Below, piece by piece: positions 33,109-41,237 of a DNA stretch of 57,910 nucleotides. The position numbers and the translations under genes are program-made. The notes beneath the pieces were generated by a model, which made no database searches, was not told the DNA's origin, and saw nothing but the letters and a program-made list of their open reading frames with translations. How positions within the stretch are numbered: the stretch's first letter is position 1; each line of letters starts with the position of its first letter. Location of the stretch: assembly GCA_903838675.1 (NCBI GenBank), contig CAILZI010000202.1, positions 1 to 57,910 on the forward strand, written 5' to 3'. Source of the DNA: an uncultured Verrucomicrobiota bacterium (GTDB lineage Bacteria > Verrucomicrobiota > Verrucomicrobiia > Verrucomicrobiales > Verrucomicrobiaceae).

Positions 33109-34464
33109 TCAGATGCCATACCCCGCGCGATAGGCCTTGTGGATGATCGCGTCGGCCTCGGGGGTGTTGGGTGATTTGAGGGCCTTGGTGTCCCATTCGA
33201 CACGTTTGCCGAAACGTACGGCCAGCAGGCCGACGAGAAGCGATTCGGTGAAGGGGGCGGAATACCAGAAGCCGCTCTTGGCATCCTGCGGGTTGCCGGT
33301 TTTGCAGGCTTCGAGGAATTCTTTGTGGTGACCGCTGAGGCAGCGGGGGATCGTTTTCGCGGGGATGACGAACTGCTGCATTTTGGTCTCGGGCACGATG
33401 CGCGGTGTGCCGGACCAGCCGCCAGCGAGGATGCAGCCTTTGTCTCCCACAAAGTAAATGCCGTTGTCGCCGAGGTTGCGCGTTTCTTCGAGGCCTTCCG
33501 GGCGTGGCGGCAGCTTGCCGCCGTCATACCAGACCATCTTCACCGCAGGCCGGTCGCCTTTGGCGGGGAAGTGGTAGGTGATGATGCTCCATAAGGGATA
33601 CGATTGATTGTTGTTCGGGCCGTTCTCGGCCTCGACCCAGTCGGGGGCATCGAGATCGAGCGCGTAGAAGGCGGGGTCGGCATTGTGCACGGCCATGTCG
33701 CCGAGGGCGCCGCAGCCAAAGTCCCACCAGCCGCGCCACTTGCGGGGGCAGAAGTCAGGATGGTAGGCGCGTGCCTTGGCAGGGCCGAGCCAGAGGTCCC
33801 AGTCGAGGTTTTTGGGCATAGGCGGTGTGTCGGTGGGGTAGGCCTTGCCCTGGGTGTCCCAAAATTTGCCGGGGCGGTCGGACCACACATGCACCTCGGA
33901 GACTTTGCCGATGGCACCGGCCTGAATCCACTCGCGGGTGAGGCGAATGCCTTCGCTGGCGTGGCCTTGGTTGCCCATCTGCGTGACGCGTTTGGTCTCC
34001 GCAGCCACATCGCGCATGGCACGCGCTTCCGCGATGGTGTGGGCCAGCGGCTTCTCCACATAGACGTGGCGTCCGGCACGCATGGCCATGATGCTCGCAG
34101 GCGCATGCACGTGGTCAGGCGTGGCCACGAGCACGGCGTCGATGTCCTTCTGCTTGTCAATCAGCTCGCGGTAGTCGCGGTAGAGCTTTGCGCCAGGGTA
34201 TTTTTTGATCGTGGCTGCGGAGCGGTCGAGATCGACATCGCAGAGCGCAACGATGTTGGCGAGGCCCGAGTCATCCAGATCCCTGATGTCCCCACCACCC
34301 TGTCCCCCGATGCCGATGCAGCCTAGATTGACCTTTTCACTGGGGGGCGTGAAGCCCGGGCCGCCGATGACGTGGCGTGGGACGAATTGGAAGCCGAAGA
34401 CCACTGAGGCGGTGGTTTCGACAAACTTGCGGCGGGACAATGATTGTGGTTGGGGCATAACCAT
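33109..34464 (-). CDS. Gfo/Idh/MocA family oxidoreductase, twin-arginine exported
   Basis: About 451 residues. The ATG at 34462-34464 is preferred to a TTG three codons upstream; a further ATG lies at 34456-34458. It opens with a twin-arginine signal (SLSRRKFVETTASVVFGF), then the NAD(P)-binding fold (VNLGCIGIGGQGGGDI, about 46-61) and the conserved VEKPLAHTIAEARAM containing the EKP motif. The C-terminal half (KWRGWWDFGCGALGDMAVHN) matches the exported members frequent in Verrucomicrobiota. These act on sugars or cyclitols, probably with tightly bound cofactor in the periplasm; the substrate is unknown. Convergent with the DUF1501 gene, with 43 bases between stops. Confidence 0.92.
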   Translation of the reverse strand: MVMPQPQSLSRRKFVETTASVVFGFQFVPRHVIGGPGFTPPSEKVNLGCIGIGGQGGGDIRDLDDSGLANIVALCDVDLDRSAATIKKYPGAKLYRDYRELIDKQKDIDAVLVATPDHVHAPASIMAMRAGRHVYVEKPLAHTIAEARAMRDVAAETKRVTQMGNQGHASEGIRLTREWIQAGAIGKVSEVHVWSDRPGKFWDTQGKAYPTDTPPMPKNLDWDLWLGPAKARAYHPDFCPRKWRGWWDFGCGALGDMAVHNADPAFYALDLDAPDWVEAENGPNNNQSYPLWSIITYHFPAKGDRPAVKMVWYDGGKLPPRPEGLEETRNLGDNGIYFVGDKGCILAGGWSGTPRIVPETKMQQFVIPAKTIPRCLSGHHKEFLEACKTGNPQDAKSGFWYSAPFTESLLVGLLAVRFGKRVEWDTKALKSPNTPEADAIIHKAYRAGYGI

Positions 34465-34526
34465 GAAACGCAAAACAAAAACAAGCTCTTGCGTAGAGTC
34501 TTCACTGGGGTTCGTATTGGATATAT

Positions 34527-35159
34527 ATGAAACGCCCTTGGAAAGATGTCTCTGTCCCTTTGCGCGATGGGATGATTCACTGGCCCGGTGATCCCGAGTG
34601 CCACATCAAACGCGTGAGCCGCATGGAAGATGGTGCGGTGTGCAACCTGACCCATATCACCATGAGCGCCCACACGGGCACGCACATGGATGCGCCCAGA
34701 CATTTCGTCGCCGATGGTTTGACGATGGAGCAGATGCCGCTGGAGCCTGTGATCGGCCGCTGCCGCGTGTTTGAGCTGCTCGACTGTGGGGATCAAATCA
34801 CGGTGGATGATCTGAAGAAGCTCAAAATAGCCCCGCGCCAGCGCGTGCTGTTCAAGACGCGCAACTCGACGAAAAGCTGGGCGATGAAGGAGTTCGACAA
34901 GGACTTCGTCTCGATCCGTGCGGATGCCGCGCAGTACCTCGTCGATCAAGGCGTGGTGACCGTGGGCGTCGATTACCTCAGCATCGGCGGATTCAACAAA
35001 GACGGCGTCGAAACCCATCAGATCATGCTCGGCGCAGGCATCTGGGTGATCGAAGGCCTCAATCTGTCTGAGATCAAATCCGGCTACTACGAGCTGATCT
35101 GTCTGCCGCTCAAGCTTGAAGGAGCTGACGGCGCTCCGTGCCGTGTGGTGCTGCGCTAG
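34527..35159 (+). CDS. Cyclase family protein (kynurenine formamidase-like)
   Basis: A 210-residue metal-dependent hydrolase of the cyclase family (PF04199). The metal-binding signature HTGTHMDAPRHF (about residues 50-61) is intact, and DVSVPLRDGMIHWPGDPE at the N-terminus is typical. VVTVGVDYLSIGGF and a late conserved His (THQIML) complete the expected set. Members include bacterial arylformamidase (KynB) and isatin hydrolase, so it may open a cyclic or N-formyl compound. No kyn genes are near, so I give no symbol. The ATG at 34527 is the only plausible start. It is divergent from the Gfo/Idh/MocA gene across about 60 bases, so the two may share a control region. Confidence 0.88.
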   Translation: MKRPWKDVSVPLRDGMIHWPGDPECHIKRVSRMEDGAVCNLTHITMSAHTGTHMDAPRHFVADGLTMEQMPLEPVIGRCRVFELLDCGDQITVDDLKKLKIAPRQRVLFKTRNSTKSWAMKEFDKDFVSIRADAAQYLVDQGVVTVGVDYLSIGGFNKDGVETHQIMLGAGIWVIEGLNLSEIKSGYYELICLPLKLEGADGAPCRVVLR

Positions 35160-35168
35160 CTCAGGATC

Positions 35169-36011
35169 TCAAGGTGCTTTGACTCCTATCACATGCGGCA
35201 ACAGCCAGAACTTCTGGCTGCCGTTGGTTTCGTTGAATCCTGATTCAAAGCTGCCCATGCCGCGAATGACGACACCTCCGCAGTTCAAATAGAATGAAGC
35301 GGGCGGGCCGCCGTCCAGATGCTGGGCGCTCACCAGATTGATGGGCAGCTTTAGCAGGTGCTCATTGAAGTCATGCATCGTGGAGGGCGTACGGCAGAAG
35401 ATGAACAAGGCGTTGCCATCCTTGTCCTCTCCCAGCGCCGCCTCGCTCCACATTTTCGGCTGCTGCTTCCAGCGGTTTTCGCCCGGGTTCTTGATGAGGC
35501 GGAGGTTCTGCACCGCGACTGCATACTGAGAGAGAATGTTTTTCTCGATGCCCGCATTGTCGGTGTCGAGCAGTCGAAATGGCGCAACTTCTTTTGCAAG
35601 CGGCGCGAAGACGCAGACAGACGAGTAGTCGCTGCGAAAAGCAGCGGGCAGAATGACGTCATGGTTTTTCAGGTAGCCGCAGTGGGTGCTGCCATCTTTG
35701 TCATACATGCCTGCATTAATGACCAGGCAGAGTTTCTGTTTCGACGCCCACTCTTCGACGGTGAGCATCGGCTGACTGGCTGAAGAGGAGCACAACTTCA
35801 ATGGATGGCTGCGCGCATCCACCCGTACAATTTGCATCTGCCCCTGGCCGCCGGGTGCTGGGAACAGGCCAAGCTCAATGCCTGGAACAAGCTTGCGCCA
35901 GGATGCGTTTGCGGCTGTCTGTGGTGGCGGAGTTTCAGACTGTGCATTCACCTGCGCAGCGGCCAGTGAAATCCACGCCAGCGTGATGGGAACAGCGGTG
36001 AAGCATTTCAT
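35169..36011 (-). CDS. Secreted phosphodiester glycosidase family protein (NAGPA-like)
   Basis: A 280-residue protein with a signal peptide (AVPITLAWISLAAAQVNAQS) followed by a NAGPA/phosphodiester glycosidase domain (PF09992). Recognisable parts are QKLCLVINAGMYDKDGSTHC (about 91-110) and, at the C-terminus, LVSAQHLDGGPPASFYLNCG, the LDGG motif being the family hallmark. Relatives remove GlcNAc phosphodiesters or act on peptidoglycan or teichoic acid modifications; the bacterial substrate is unknown. A second family member lies at 46446-47201. It is followed closely on the same strand by none of the sulfatase genes, and preceded by the rhomboid-like gene 12 bases upstream, so co-transcription with that gene is likely. 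Confidence 0.83.
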   Translation of the reverse strand: MKCFTAVPITLAWISLAAAQVNAQSETPPPQTAANASWRKLVPGIELGLFPAPGGQGQMQIVRVDARSHPLKLCSSSASQPMLTVEEWASKQKLCLVINAGMYDKDGSTHCGYLKNHDVILPAAFRSDYSSVCVFAPLAKEVAPFRLLDTDNAGIEKNILSQYAVAVQNLRLIKNPGENRWKQQPKMWSEAALGEDKDGNALFIFCRTPSTMHDFNEHLLKLPINLVSAQHLDGGPPASFYLNCGGVVIRGMGSFESGFNETNGSQKFWLLPHVIGVKAP

Positions 36012-36023
36012 GACGCGTGGGCA

Positions 36024-36824
36024 TCAACGTTTGCGTTTCATCTGATCGCTCGCTTGGTCGAGAATGCGGCGCTCTTCGGGGGTGAGGCTTTGCATGCCTT
36101 GGTGGCTGATCTTGTCGAGGATGTCATCGACAGTCGGAGAGCTGCTTTTTTTCGCGGGCTTTTTGGCCATTGGCGATCGTTTGGGCAGGGAGGGGAGCGT
36201 CAGCGCGCCGGTTTCAAAGCGGATGAAGGCGTAGGCCGTGCCGACATTGGCTACGAGGAGGAGCAGGGAGGACCAGTCACGGGCGCCAATGCAGCTCAAA
36301 GCATTGATGCCCACAAAGACAGCGGCGAGCACCCAGGCATCGATGGTGAGAATGATGACGCTGAGCTTTGCATGTGGATAGAGCGTGGCGAAGGCGATGA
36401 AGATGCCGAACTCAAGCTGCATGATCCCCACGCAGGCGAATCCACGACCACCGGCGAGAGCAACCAAGGTAACGAGCAGGGGAGCAACGAGCAGCAGCAG
36501 AAGCAGCAGACGAACAAAGGCACGGCGTCCTAGGTGGCGCTCCACCGCTTCGCCAAAATTCCAGAGCAGGAGGCAGCCGACGAGTGTCCAGATGCTGGGA
36601 GGGTTAACGAGGATGTAGGTCAGAGGCGTCCAGAGGTGGAACTGACGAAAGGCGCTTTCGTAGGTGAAGACAAAATGCCCCATCAGTTCATAACCGAGCA
36701 CAGCAGTGATGACCATGCTTGCCGCTCCGACGAGTGCGACGATGGCGGCAAGAAAAACGGGGTGCTGCTTCCACCACGTCAGCGGAAGGCGGTCTTGAGA
36801 TTCGGGAAGCCAGGAGTTGAACAT
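36024..36824 (-). CDS. Rhomboid-like membrane protein without catalytic serine, with C-terminal DUF6576-like tail
   Basis: A 266-residue protein with six predicted membrane helices. The order and the WTPLTYILVNPP segment after the first helix recall rhomboid proteases. The region where the catalytic GxSG should be reads CVGIMQLEFGIFIAFATL, with no Ser, so proteolysis is unlikely (pseudo-protease). The cytoplasmic tail has Lys/Ser-rich linker AKKPAKKSSSPT and ends in VDDILDKISHQGMQSLTPEE, a short helical motif often found at the C-terminus of bacterial rhomboids. Start ATG at 36822-36824. It lies 14 bases after the permease stop and 12 bases before the glycosidase start, so the three genes probably form one transcript. 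Confidence 0.8.
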   Translation of the reverse strand: MFNSWLPESQDRLPLTWWKQHPVFLAAIVALVGAASMVITAVLGYELMGHFVFTYESAFRQFHLWTPLTYILVNPPSIWTLVGCLLLWNFGEAVERHLGRRAFVRLLLLLLLVAPLLVTLVALAGGRGFACVGIMQLEFGIFIAFATLYPHAKLSVIILTIDAWVLAAVFVGINALSCIGARDWSSLLLLVANVGTAYAFIRFETGALTLPSLPKRSPMAKKPAKKSSSPTVDDILDKISHQGMQSLTPEERRILDQASDQMKRKR

Positions 36825-36838
36825 GATTTTTGGATTCT

Positions 36839-38137
36839 CTACTTACGCACACGATCGACCAGCACGGCGCCCAGAATGACGAGGCCAAGGACGATTTTCT
36901 GCGTGTTGCTTTCGACGTTGGTGAGGTTCATGCCGTTCTGGATGACGGCAATGATGAAGGCACCAATGAGGGTGCCGGGCATGGTGCCCCGGCCACCGCT
37001 TAGGCTGGTGCCGCCCACGACGACGGCGGCGATGACATACAGTTCATACATCTGGCCGTAGGTGGGAGAGCCGCTTTTGAGCAATGAAGCGGTGACGACA
37101 CCGCCGAGGCCGGCGAGCAGCCCGCACAGGATGTAGGCGATGAGGATGACGCGCTGGACCGGCACGCCGGAAAGGTGCGCGGCTTCCACATTGCCACCGA
37201 CGGCGTAGAGATTTCTGCCGAGGCGGGTCTGCGTCATCACAATGTGCGCGGCGGCGTAAAGCAGCAGCATGAGCACCACGGCATTGGGCAGGCCCAGAAG
37301 GTCGGAACCACGCCCCAGCCGGACAAAGGAATCCGGCACCTGATAGATCGATTGATTCTCAGCAAGGCGGTAGGCAAGGCCGCTGCCGACGAGCATCATG
37401 GCCAGCGTGACGATGAAGGGAGGCATGCGCAGGCGTGTGATGAACGCACCGGAGACGAGACCACACGCGCCGCATAAGGCGATGCCTCCGAGCCCGGCTG
37501 CGAACATGCCGGCGGCACCTGCATTCGATCCTTCGCAGAAATCCCGCACGATCATTGTCGTGATGACGGCAGAAAGGGCAATCAGGCTGCCAACGCTCAG
37601 ATCAATGCCGCCGGTGATGATGACCAGCGTCATGCCGATGGCGAGAATGGCGATGACGGCGATCTGATTGGCGATGTTGAGCAGGTTGTCGGTCTTGAGG
37701 AAGACCGGCCATGCCTGAGCTCTGGGCTGCACCACGCGGGTGTCTTTGAGCGCGGGGAAGTCGGAGGCCAGGTCGCTGAAGACGAGCCAGGATGCGGTCG
37801 CCCGATTACAGGCGATCACATTGAGACCTCCCGCCTTCGCAGCGCGGAGCAGTGCGGCGCGTGCGTCTTTGGGCTCGCCCTGCACGATTTCAGCCCTGGA
37901 GCCGAGTTCTGTGCTGAGGGCTTTGGCGAAAGCACTGTCTGCGGCAGTCGGACGCACGACGATGAGCACTTTCGCGTGCGGGGCGATTTGTGTGGCGACG
38001 TCTTTGGCAGCGGCGGCATTCTGCGGATACTGCCATGTCCAGGTGGCGATGCTGAAGAAGACGCAGAGCAGCAGCAGCGCGACGAGCATGCCGGAGCCGG
38101 CGAGATGATGGCGGATGAAGACAAGGAGGCGGCTCAT
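36839..38137 (-). CDS. RbsC-like sugar ABC transporter permease with periplasmic insertion
   Basis: A 432-residue inner-membrane permease. From about residue 150 it is a typical ribose/xylose/galactose permease (RbsC/BPD_transp_2): NIANQIAVIAILAIGMTLVI, TGGIDLSVGSLIALSAV, YAVGGNVEAAHLSGVPVQRV and YVIAAVVVGGTSLSGGRGTM. Between the first helix (about 17-35) and the rest lie about 110 extra residues, predicted periplasmic, with alternating strand/helix sequence (KVLIVVRPTAADSAFAKALS). Normal RbsC proteins are about 320 residues. The ATG at 38135-38137 opens directly at the first helix; the longer frame to 38233 overlaps the promoter of the divergent gene. No ATPase or binding-protein gene is in the window, so partners must lie elsewhere. 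Confidence 0.87.
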   Translation of the reverse strand: MSRLLVFIRHHLAGSGMLVALLLLCVFFSIATWTWQYPQNAAAAKDVATQIAPHAKVLIVVRPTAADSAFAKALSTELGSRAEIVQGEPKDARAALLRAAKAGGLNVIACNRATASWLVFSDLASDFPALKDTRVVQPRAQAWPVFLKTDNLLNIANQIAVIAILAIGMTLVIITGGIDLSVGSLIALSAVITTMIVRDFCEGSNAGAAGMFAAGLGGIALCGACGLVSGAFITRLRMPPFIVTLAMMLVGSGLAYRLAENQSIYQVPDSFVRLGRGSDLLGLPNAVVLMLLLYAAAHIVMTQTRLGRNLYAVGGNVEAAHLSGVPVQRVILIAYILCGLLAGLGGVVTASLLKSGSPTYGQMYELYVIAAVVVGGTSLSGGRGTMPGTLIGAFIIAVIQNGMNLTNVESNTQKIVLGLVILGAVLVDRVRK

Positions 38138-38235
38138 GCGGAAAGAACGATCATGCGTGGCGGAAGAATGCAGTTCAAGGCCAGAGACGTTGGAGATTGA
38201 CCCCGTACTCTGCTTTGGGGTAGCTTGCGGCACTT

Positions 38236-38880
38236 ATGAAAACGCGCTTCCTTTCTTTTATCATCCTGGCGCTGGCCGCCACTCATGCCCGGGCCGACTG
38301 GGTGCTGATAGACAAGTCCAACAGGGCTGGGCAGGAGAGTGTGGTTACGATGAAAATCAAAGGAGACCAGGTGCGGGTGGACATGGGAGAGGACAACACT
38401 GTGATCGTGGGCACAGAGGGCATGACCATGATCATGCATAACCAGAAAATGATGATGAAGACTGACATGGCCTCGCTCAAGGCACTCATCGAAAAAGCGG
38501 GGAAAGGTGCATCCGGCCAGCCACCTGCCAAGCCGGTGGCCACGGGGCAGAAGGAAAAAGTCGGCGAATGGGACGCCGAGATTTACACCTGGGAGGGGAC
38601 GATGGCGAAAGGCCGCTACTGGGTGGCGAAGAACTTTCCCAAGTTTGCCGAGATCAGCGCCGTCCAAGACAAGCTCGGCAAGCTGTTGGGTGGTGCGGTG
38701 TCCGGGATGGCACCGCAAGCTGCCGATTTCGAAGGCATGGTGGTGAAGTCAGAGATGACGATCATGGGCAAGAGCGTGAACTCGCAGCTGGTTTCTGCCA
38801 AAGAGGAGGCGGTGGATCCCAAGGAGTTCGTGCCGCCTGCCGGCTACAATGAAATGAAAATGCCCGGTGCGCCGAAATGA
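38236..38880 (+). CDS. Secreted DUF4412-like protein
   Basis: A 214-residue protein with a signal peptide (RFLSFIILALAATHARAD). Beta-rich sequence follows, with a striking Met-rich stretch (EGMTMIMHNQKMMMKTDMAS, about 62-81) that fits the DUF4412 pattern of small periplasmic lipid- or metal-contacting proteins. Further on is EWDAEIYTWEGTMAKGRYWV and a helical segment. Function unknown. The ATG at 38236 lies about 100 bases from the divergent permease start, and its stop is one base from the convergent stop of the ketosynthase-like gene. The Met cluster could bind copper, but nothing else supports that. Confidence 0.75.
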   Translation: MKTRFLSFIILALAATHARADWVLIDKSNRAGQESVVTMKIKGDQVRVDMGEDNTVIVGTEGMTMIMHNQKMMMKTDMASLKALIEKAGKGASGQPPAKPVATGQKEKVGEWDAEIYTWEGTMAKGRYWVAKNFPKFAEISAVQDKLGKLLGGAVSGMAPQAADFEGMVVKSEMTIMGKSVNSQLVSAKEEAVDPKEFVPPAGYNEMKMPGAPK

Positions 38881-38881
38881 C

Positions 38882-39907
38882 TTACGGCGTCAACACACAT
38901 GCATAAGCGGCGGTGTTGGCACCGGGCATGGAGATGACCACGGGCTGCTGCGTCTGCCGCACCGCCAGAGTTCCCAGCACAAGCTGCAGGGCGCTGCTGG
39001 CCCCCATGCTTTCACCGAGGATATACTTGGGACTGAGCACGGCGTCCCAAGGACGACCTGACCAGGCATCCGCCTCGGCGTGGTCGAGTTTGGTGATCCC
39101 GGTGCGGTCATTGATGAGCGTGGCCGGACCTTGGACCTGAGCGAGCGTTTGTGCCGCGAGTTCCGGCAGCAGGTCGCAGCGTTCCTGCCAGGACAGGTAG
39201 CCCAGCGGACCGATGATGTCGCTGACGCGGGGGCCCCCGCCGCTGGCGGAGAGCAAAAGTGCGCCGGCACCTTCTGACCCGATGAGTTTGGGATGATAGT
39301 AGGTGAGCGCCTCGGCGCTGAGCCAGTCGCATTCTTCAGCGGCGATGAGCAGGCAGTCCTCCACGATGCCGCTGCTGATCCAGAACGCGGCGGTGTCGAG
39401 CGCCTCCATGATGGAGTTCGGGCTGCCCAGCAGGGTGCTGACCGCGCCATCGACCCCGAGGAAGGAGGCGACGTGCGAGGCGGGCGCGTTGAACACGGTT
39501 TCTGGAAAGATCAGCGGACTGGCCTGGGCGGGATTTTGCAGCACCTCATTGTAGAAGCGGCCGGTGTAGTTCACGCACCCGTTCATCATGACAAAAAGAA
39601 TGCCCAGCCCGGGTGGCGGAGCCGCAGGATCGTGCCCGGCATCTGCCAGAGCTTCCAAGGACGCAGCGACCGAGTAGCGCGTGATTGCGCTGGAGCGGCG
39701 CAGTCGTGGATGACGTGCGATTTTTTCCGGGGGAGAGGCGGGGGCGAAGCGTGACTCACAGGGCCAGCTGCGTACATCTCCGGGGCGTGTGCATGGGGTG
39801 GCGGGCAGCGGTGTTCCTGCCAGCACGGCCTCATGCATGGCGGCGGCGCTCCAGCCGGCGGAGCTTACCGCGCCAACGCCACGGATGCGGATATTGCGCG
39901 CGTTCAT
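38882..39907 (-). CDS. Ketosynthase homologue without catalytic residues (chain-length-factor-like)
   Basis: A 341-residue thiolase-fold protein related to beta-ketoacyl-ACP synthases. At the place of the nucleophilic Cys the sequence is STLLGSPNSIMEAL (Pro163 aligned to Cys). The HGTGT histidine region reads LINDRTGITKLDHAEADAW, and the GHLLGG histidine region reads YILGESMGASSALQLV. All three catalytic residues are therefore gone. Such partners pair with an active ketosynthase and set chain length in type II polyketide and aryl-polyene systems. The gene starts four bases inside the active ketosynthase gene (ATGA overlap at 39904-39907), consistent with a 1:1 complex. The alignment of lost residues was made by eye. 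Confidence 0.85.
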   Translation of the reverse strand: MNARNIRIRGVGAVSSAGWSAAAMHEAVLAGTPLPATPCTRPGDVRSWPCESRFAPASPPEKIARHPRLRRSSAITRYSVAASLEALADAGHDPAAPPPGLGILFVMMNGCVNYTGRFYNEVLQNPAQASPLIFPETVFNAPASHVASFLGVDGAVSTLLGSPNSIMEALDTAAFWISSGIVEDCLLIAAEECDWLSAEALTYYHPKLIGSEGAGALLLSASGGGPRVSDIIGPLGYLSWQERCDLLPELAAQTLAQVQGPATLINDRTGITKLDHAEADAWSGRPWDAVLSPKYILGESMGASSALQLVLGTLAVRQTQQPVVISMPGANTAAYACVLTP

Positions 39908-41187
39908 GCAGACCTCCTTTGCAGGACGAGGGTTGCGTTTGTGCCGCCGAAACCGAAGGAATTGGTCAGCGCATGATCGAGCGCGGAGCGCCGAAAATGG
40001 CGCACCAGATCAAAGTGCACCGCAGGATCGACCTCGCGCACGTTCAGGCTCGCGGGCAGCCACTGACCGTGCAGGGCCATCAGGCAGATCACCGCTTCGA
40101 CGGCTCCCGCCCCGCCGAGCAGGTGGCCCATGGAGGACTTGGTGGAGCTGACGGGGATGGTGCCGACAGCATCACCGGCCCAGGCGGCGATGGCGGCGGC
40201 TTCGGCCACGTCGTTGAACGGCGTGCCGGTGCCGTGGGAGTTGATGTAGCCGATTTGAGATGGCGAAACACCGGCCTGGGTGCAGGCGGTGGTCATGGTG
40301 CGGATGGCGGCTTTGCCTGCGGGGTCAGGCTGGGTGAGGTGGTGCAGATCCGTGGCGGTGGCATAGCCGGAGACATATCCCAGCGCAGCGCTTTTCCGCA
40401 CGTCCTCGGCTTCCAGCAGCATGACGGCGGCCCCCTCACCGAGTGCCAGTCCATCCCGCTGCGCATCAAAGGGGCGCGGAATGCCGCTGGGTGCGAGAGC
40501 GTGCAGGCTGTCAAATCCGGCAAACACGAGCCGAGCGAGGGCATCATAGCCGCCGGCGAGCACACGTTTGGCCCGGCCGGAGCGGATCATGTCCGCCGCC
40601 CAGCCGATGGCGTTGGCCCCGGAGGCGCAGGCATTGGAAACGATGATGATCGGGCCGCGCCAGCCGAACTCGGCGGCGATGCTGCTCATCTGGCGCTGCG
40701 GCTGGTAATGCTCTGCGCGCGAAAGCTGCGATGAGACGCGGCCTGCCTCAAGGTGCGCGTGTTCAAAATAGGCCTCGCCCAGCGGCATGGCACCGGCGGA
40801 GGTGCCGATGACCATCGCATCGATGCCCTCCATGTTCTGCCTGCCTGCCTGCGCCAGGGCTTCACGGATCGCCAGTAGCAGCATGCGTGTGCCGCGATCA
40901 AAGAACGTTTGTTTGTGCGCGGAGAAGCGGTGGAACAGGTTTTCTGCGGGCAGATCGACCACTCCGGCGGTTTTGGAGATGAATTCGCGGGTATCGAACA
41001 AATCGACCGGCCTGAATGCGATGCGGTCAGCGGCCAGAGACGCTTCATTTGCCCGCCAGCCCATGCCCAAAGGGGAAACGATCCCCGCTCCGGTGATGGT
41101 GATGCTCTGGCTTAAAGGTGAAGGCACTAGGGATGACAGGATGAGATTCGTTGTGTGGAGGGTTGAACTGCCAACGCAAGTGTTCAT
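39904..41187 (-). CDS. Beta-ketoacyl-ACP synthase II-type ketosynthase
   Basis: A 427-residue FabF-like condensing enzyme. The catalytic triad is complete: Cys187 in SNACASGANAI, His318 in NSHGTGTPFNDV, and His355 in STKSSMGHLLGGAGAVEA. The C-terminal NSFGFGGTNATLVL is also standard. It would extend an acyl-ACP by two carbons, in the cytoplasm. The N-terminus is uncertain: the first 20 residues are not FabF-like, and a GTG at 41125-41127 would start just before SITITGAGIVSPLG. It is divergent from the AMP-ligase-like gene and coupled to the inactive ketosynthase gene. A housekeeping fabF is unlikely in this context, since no fabD, fabG or acpP is adjacent. Confidence 0.93.
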   Translation of the reverse strand: MNTCVGSSTLHTTNLILSSLVPSPLSQSITITGAGIVSPLGMGWRANEASLAADRIAFRPVDLFDTREFISKTAGVVDLPAENLFHRFSAHKQTFFDRGTRMLLLAIREALAQAGRQNMEGIDAMVIGTSAGAMPLGEAYFEHAHLEAGRVSSQLSRAEHYQPQRQMSSIAAEFGWRGPIIIVSNACASGANAIGWAADMIRSGRAKRVLAGGYDALARLVFAGFDSLHALAPSGIPRPFDAQRDGLALGEGAAVMLLEAEDVRKSAALGYVSGYATATDLHHLTQPDPAGKAAIRTMTTACTQAGVSPSQIGYINSHGTGTPFNDVAEAAAIAAWAGDAVGTIPVSSTKSSMGHLLGGAGAVEAVICLMALHGQWLPASLNVREVDPAVHFDLVRHFRRSALDHALTNSFGFGGTNATLVLQRRSA

Positions 41188-41237
41188 TCTACCGCACGGC
41201 GCGGCCTATCGTTTACGCTTCGCCGCAAGGACTGCAA

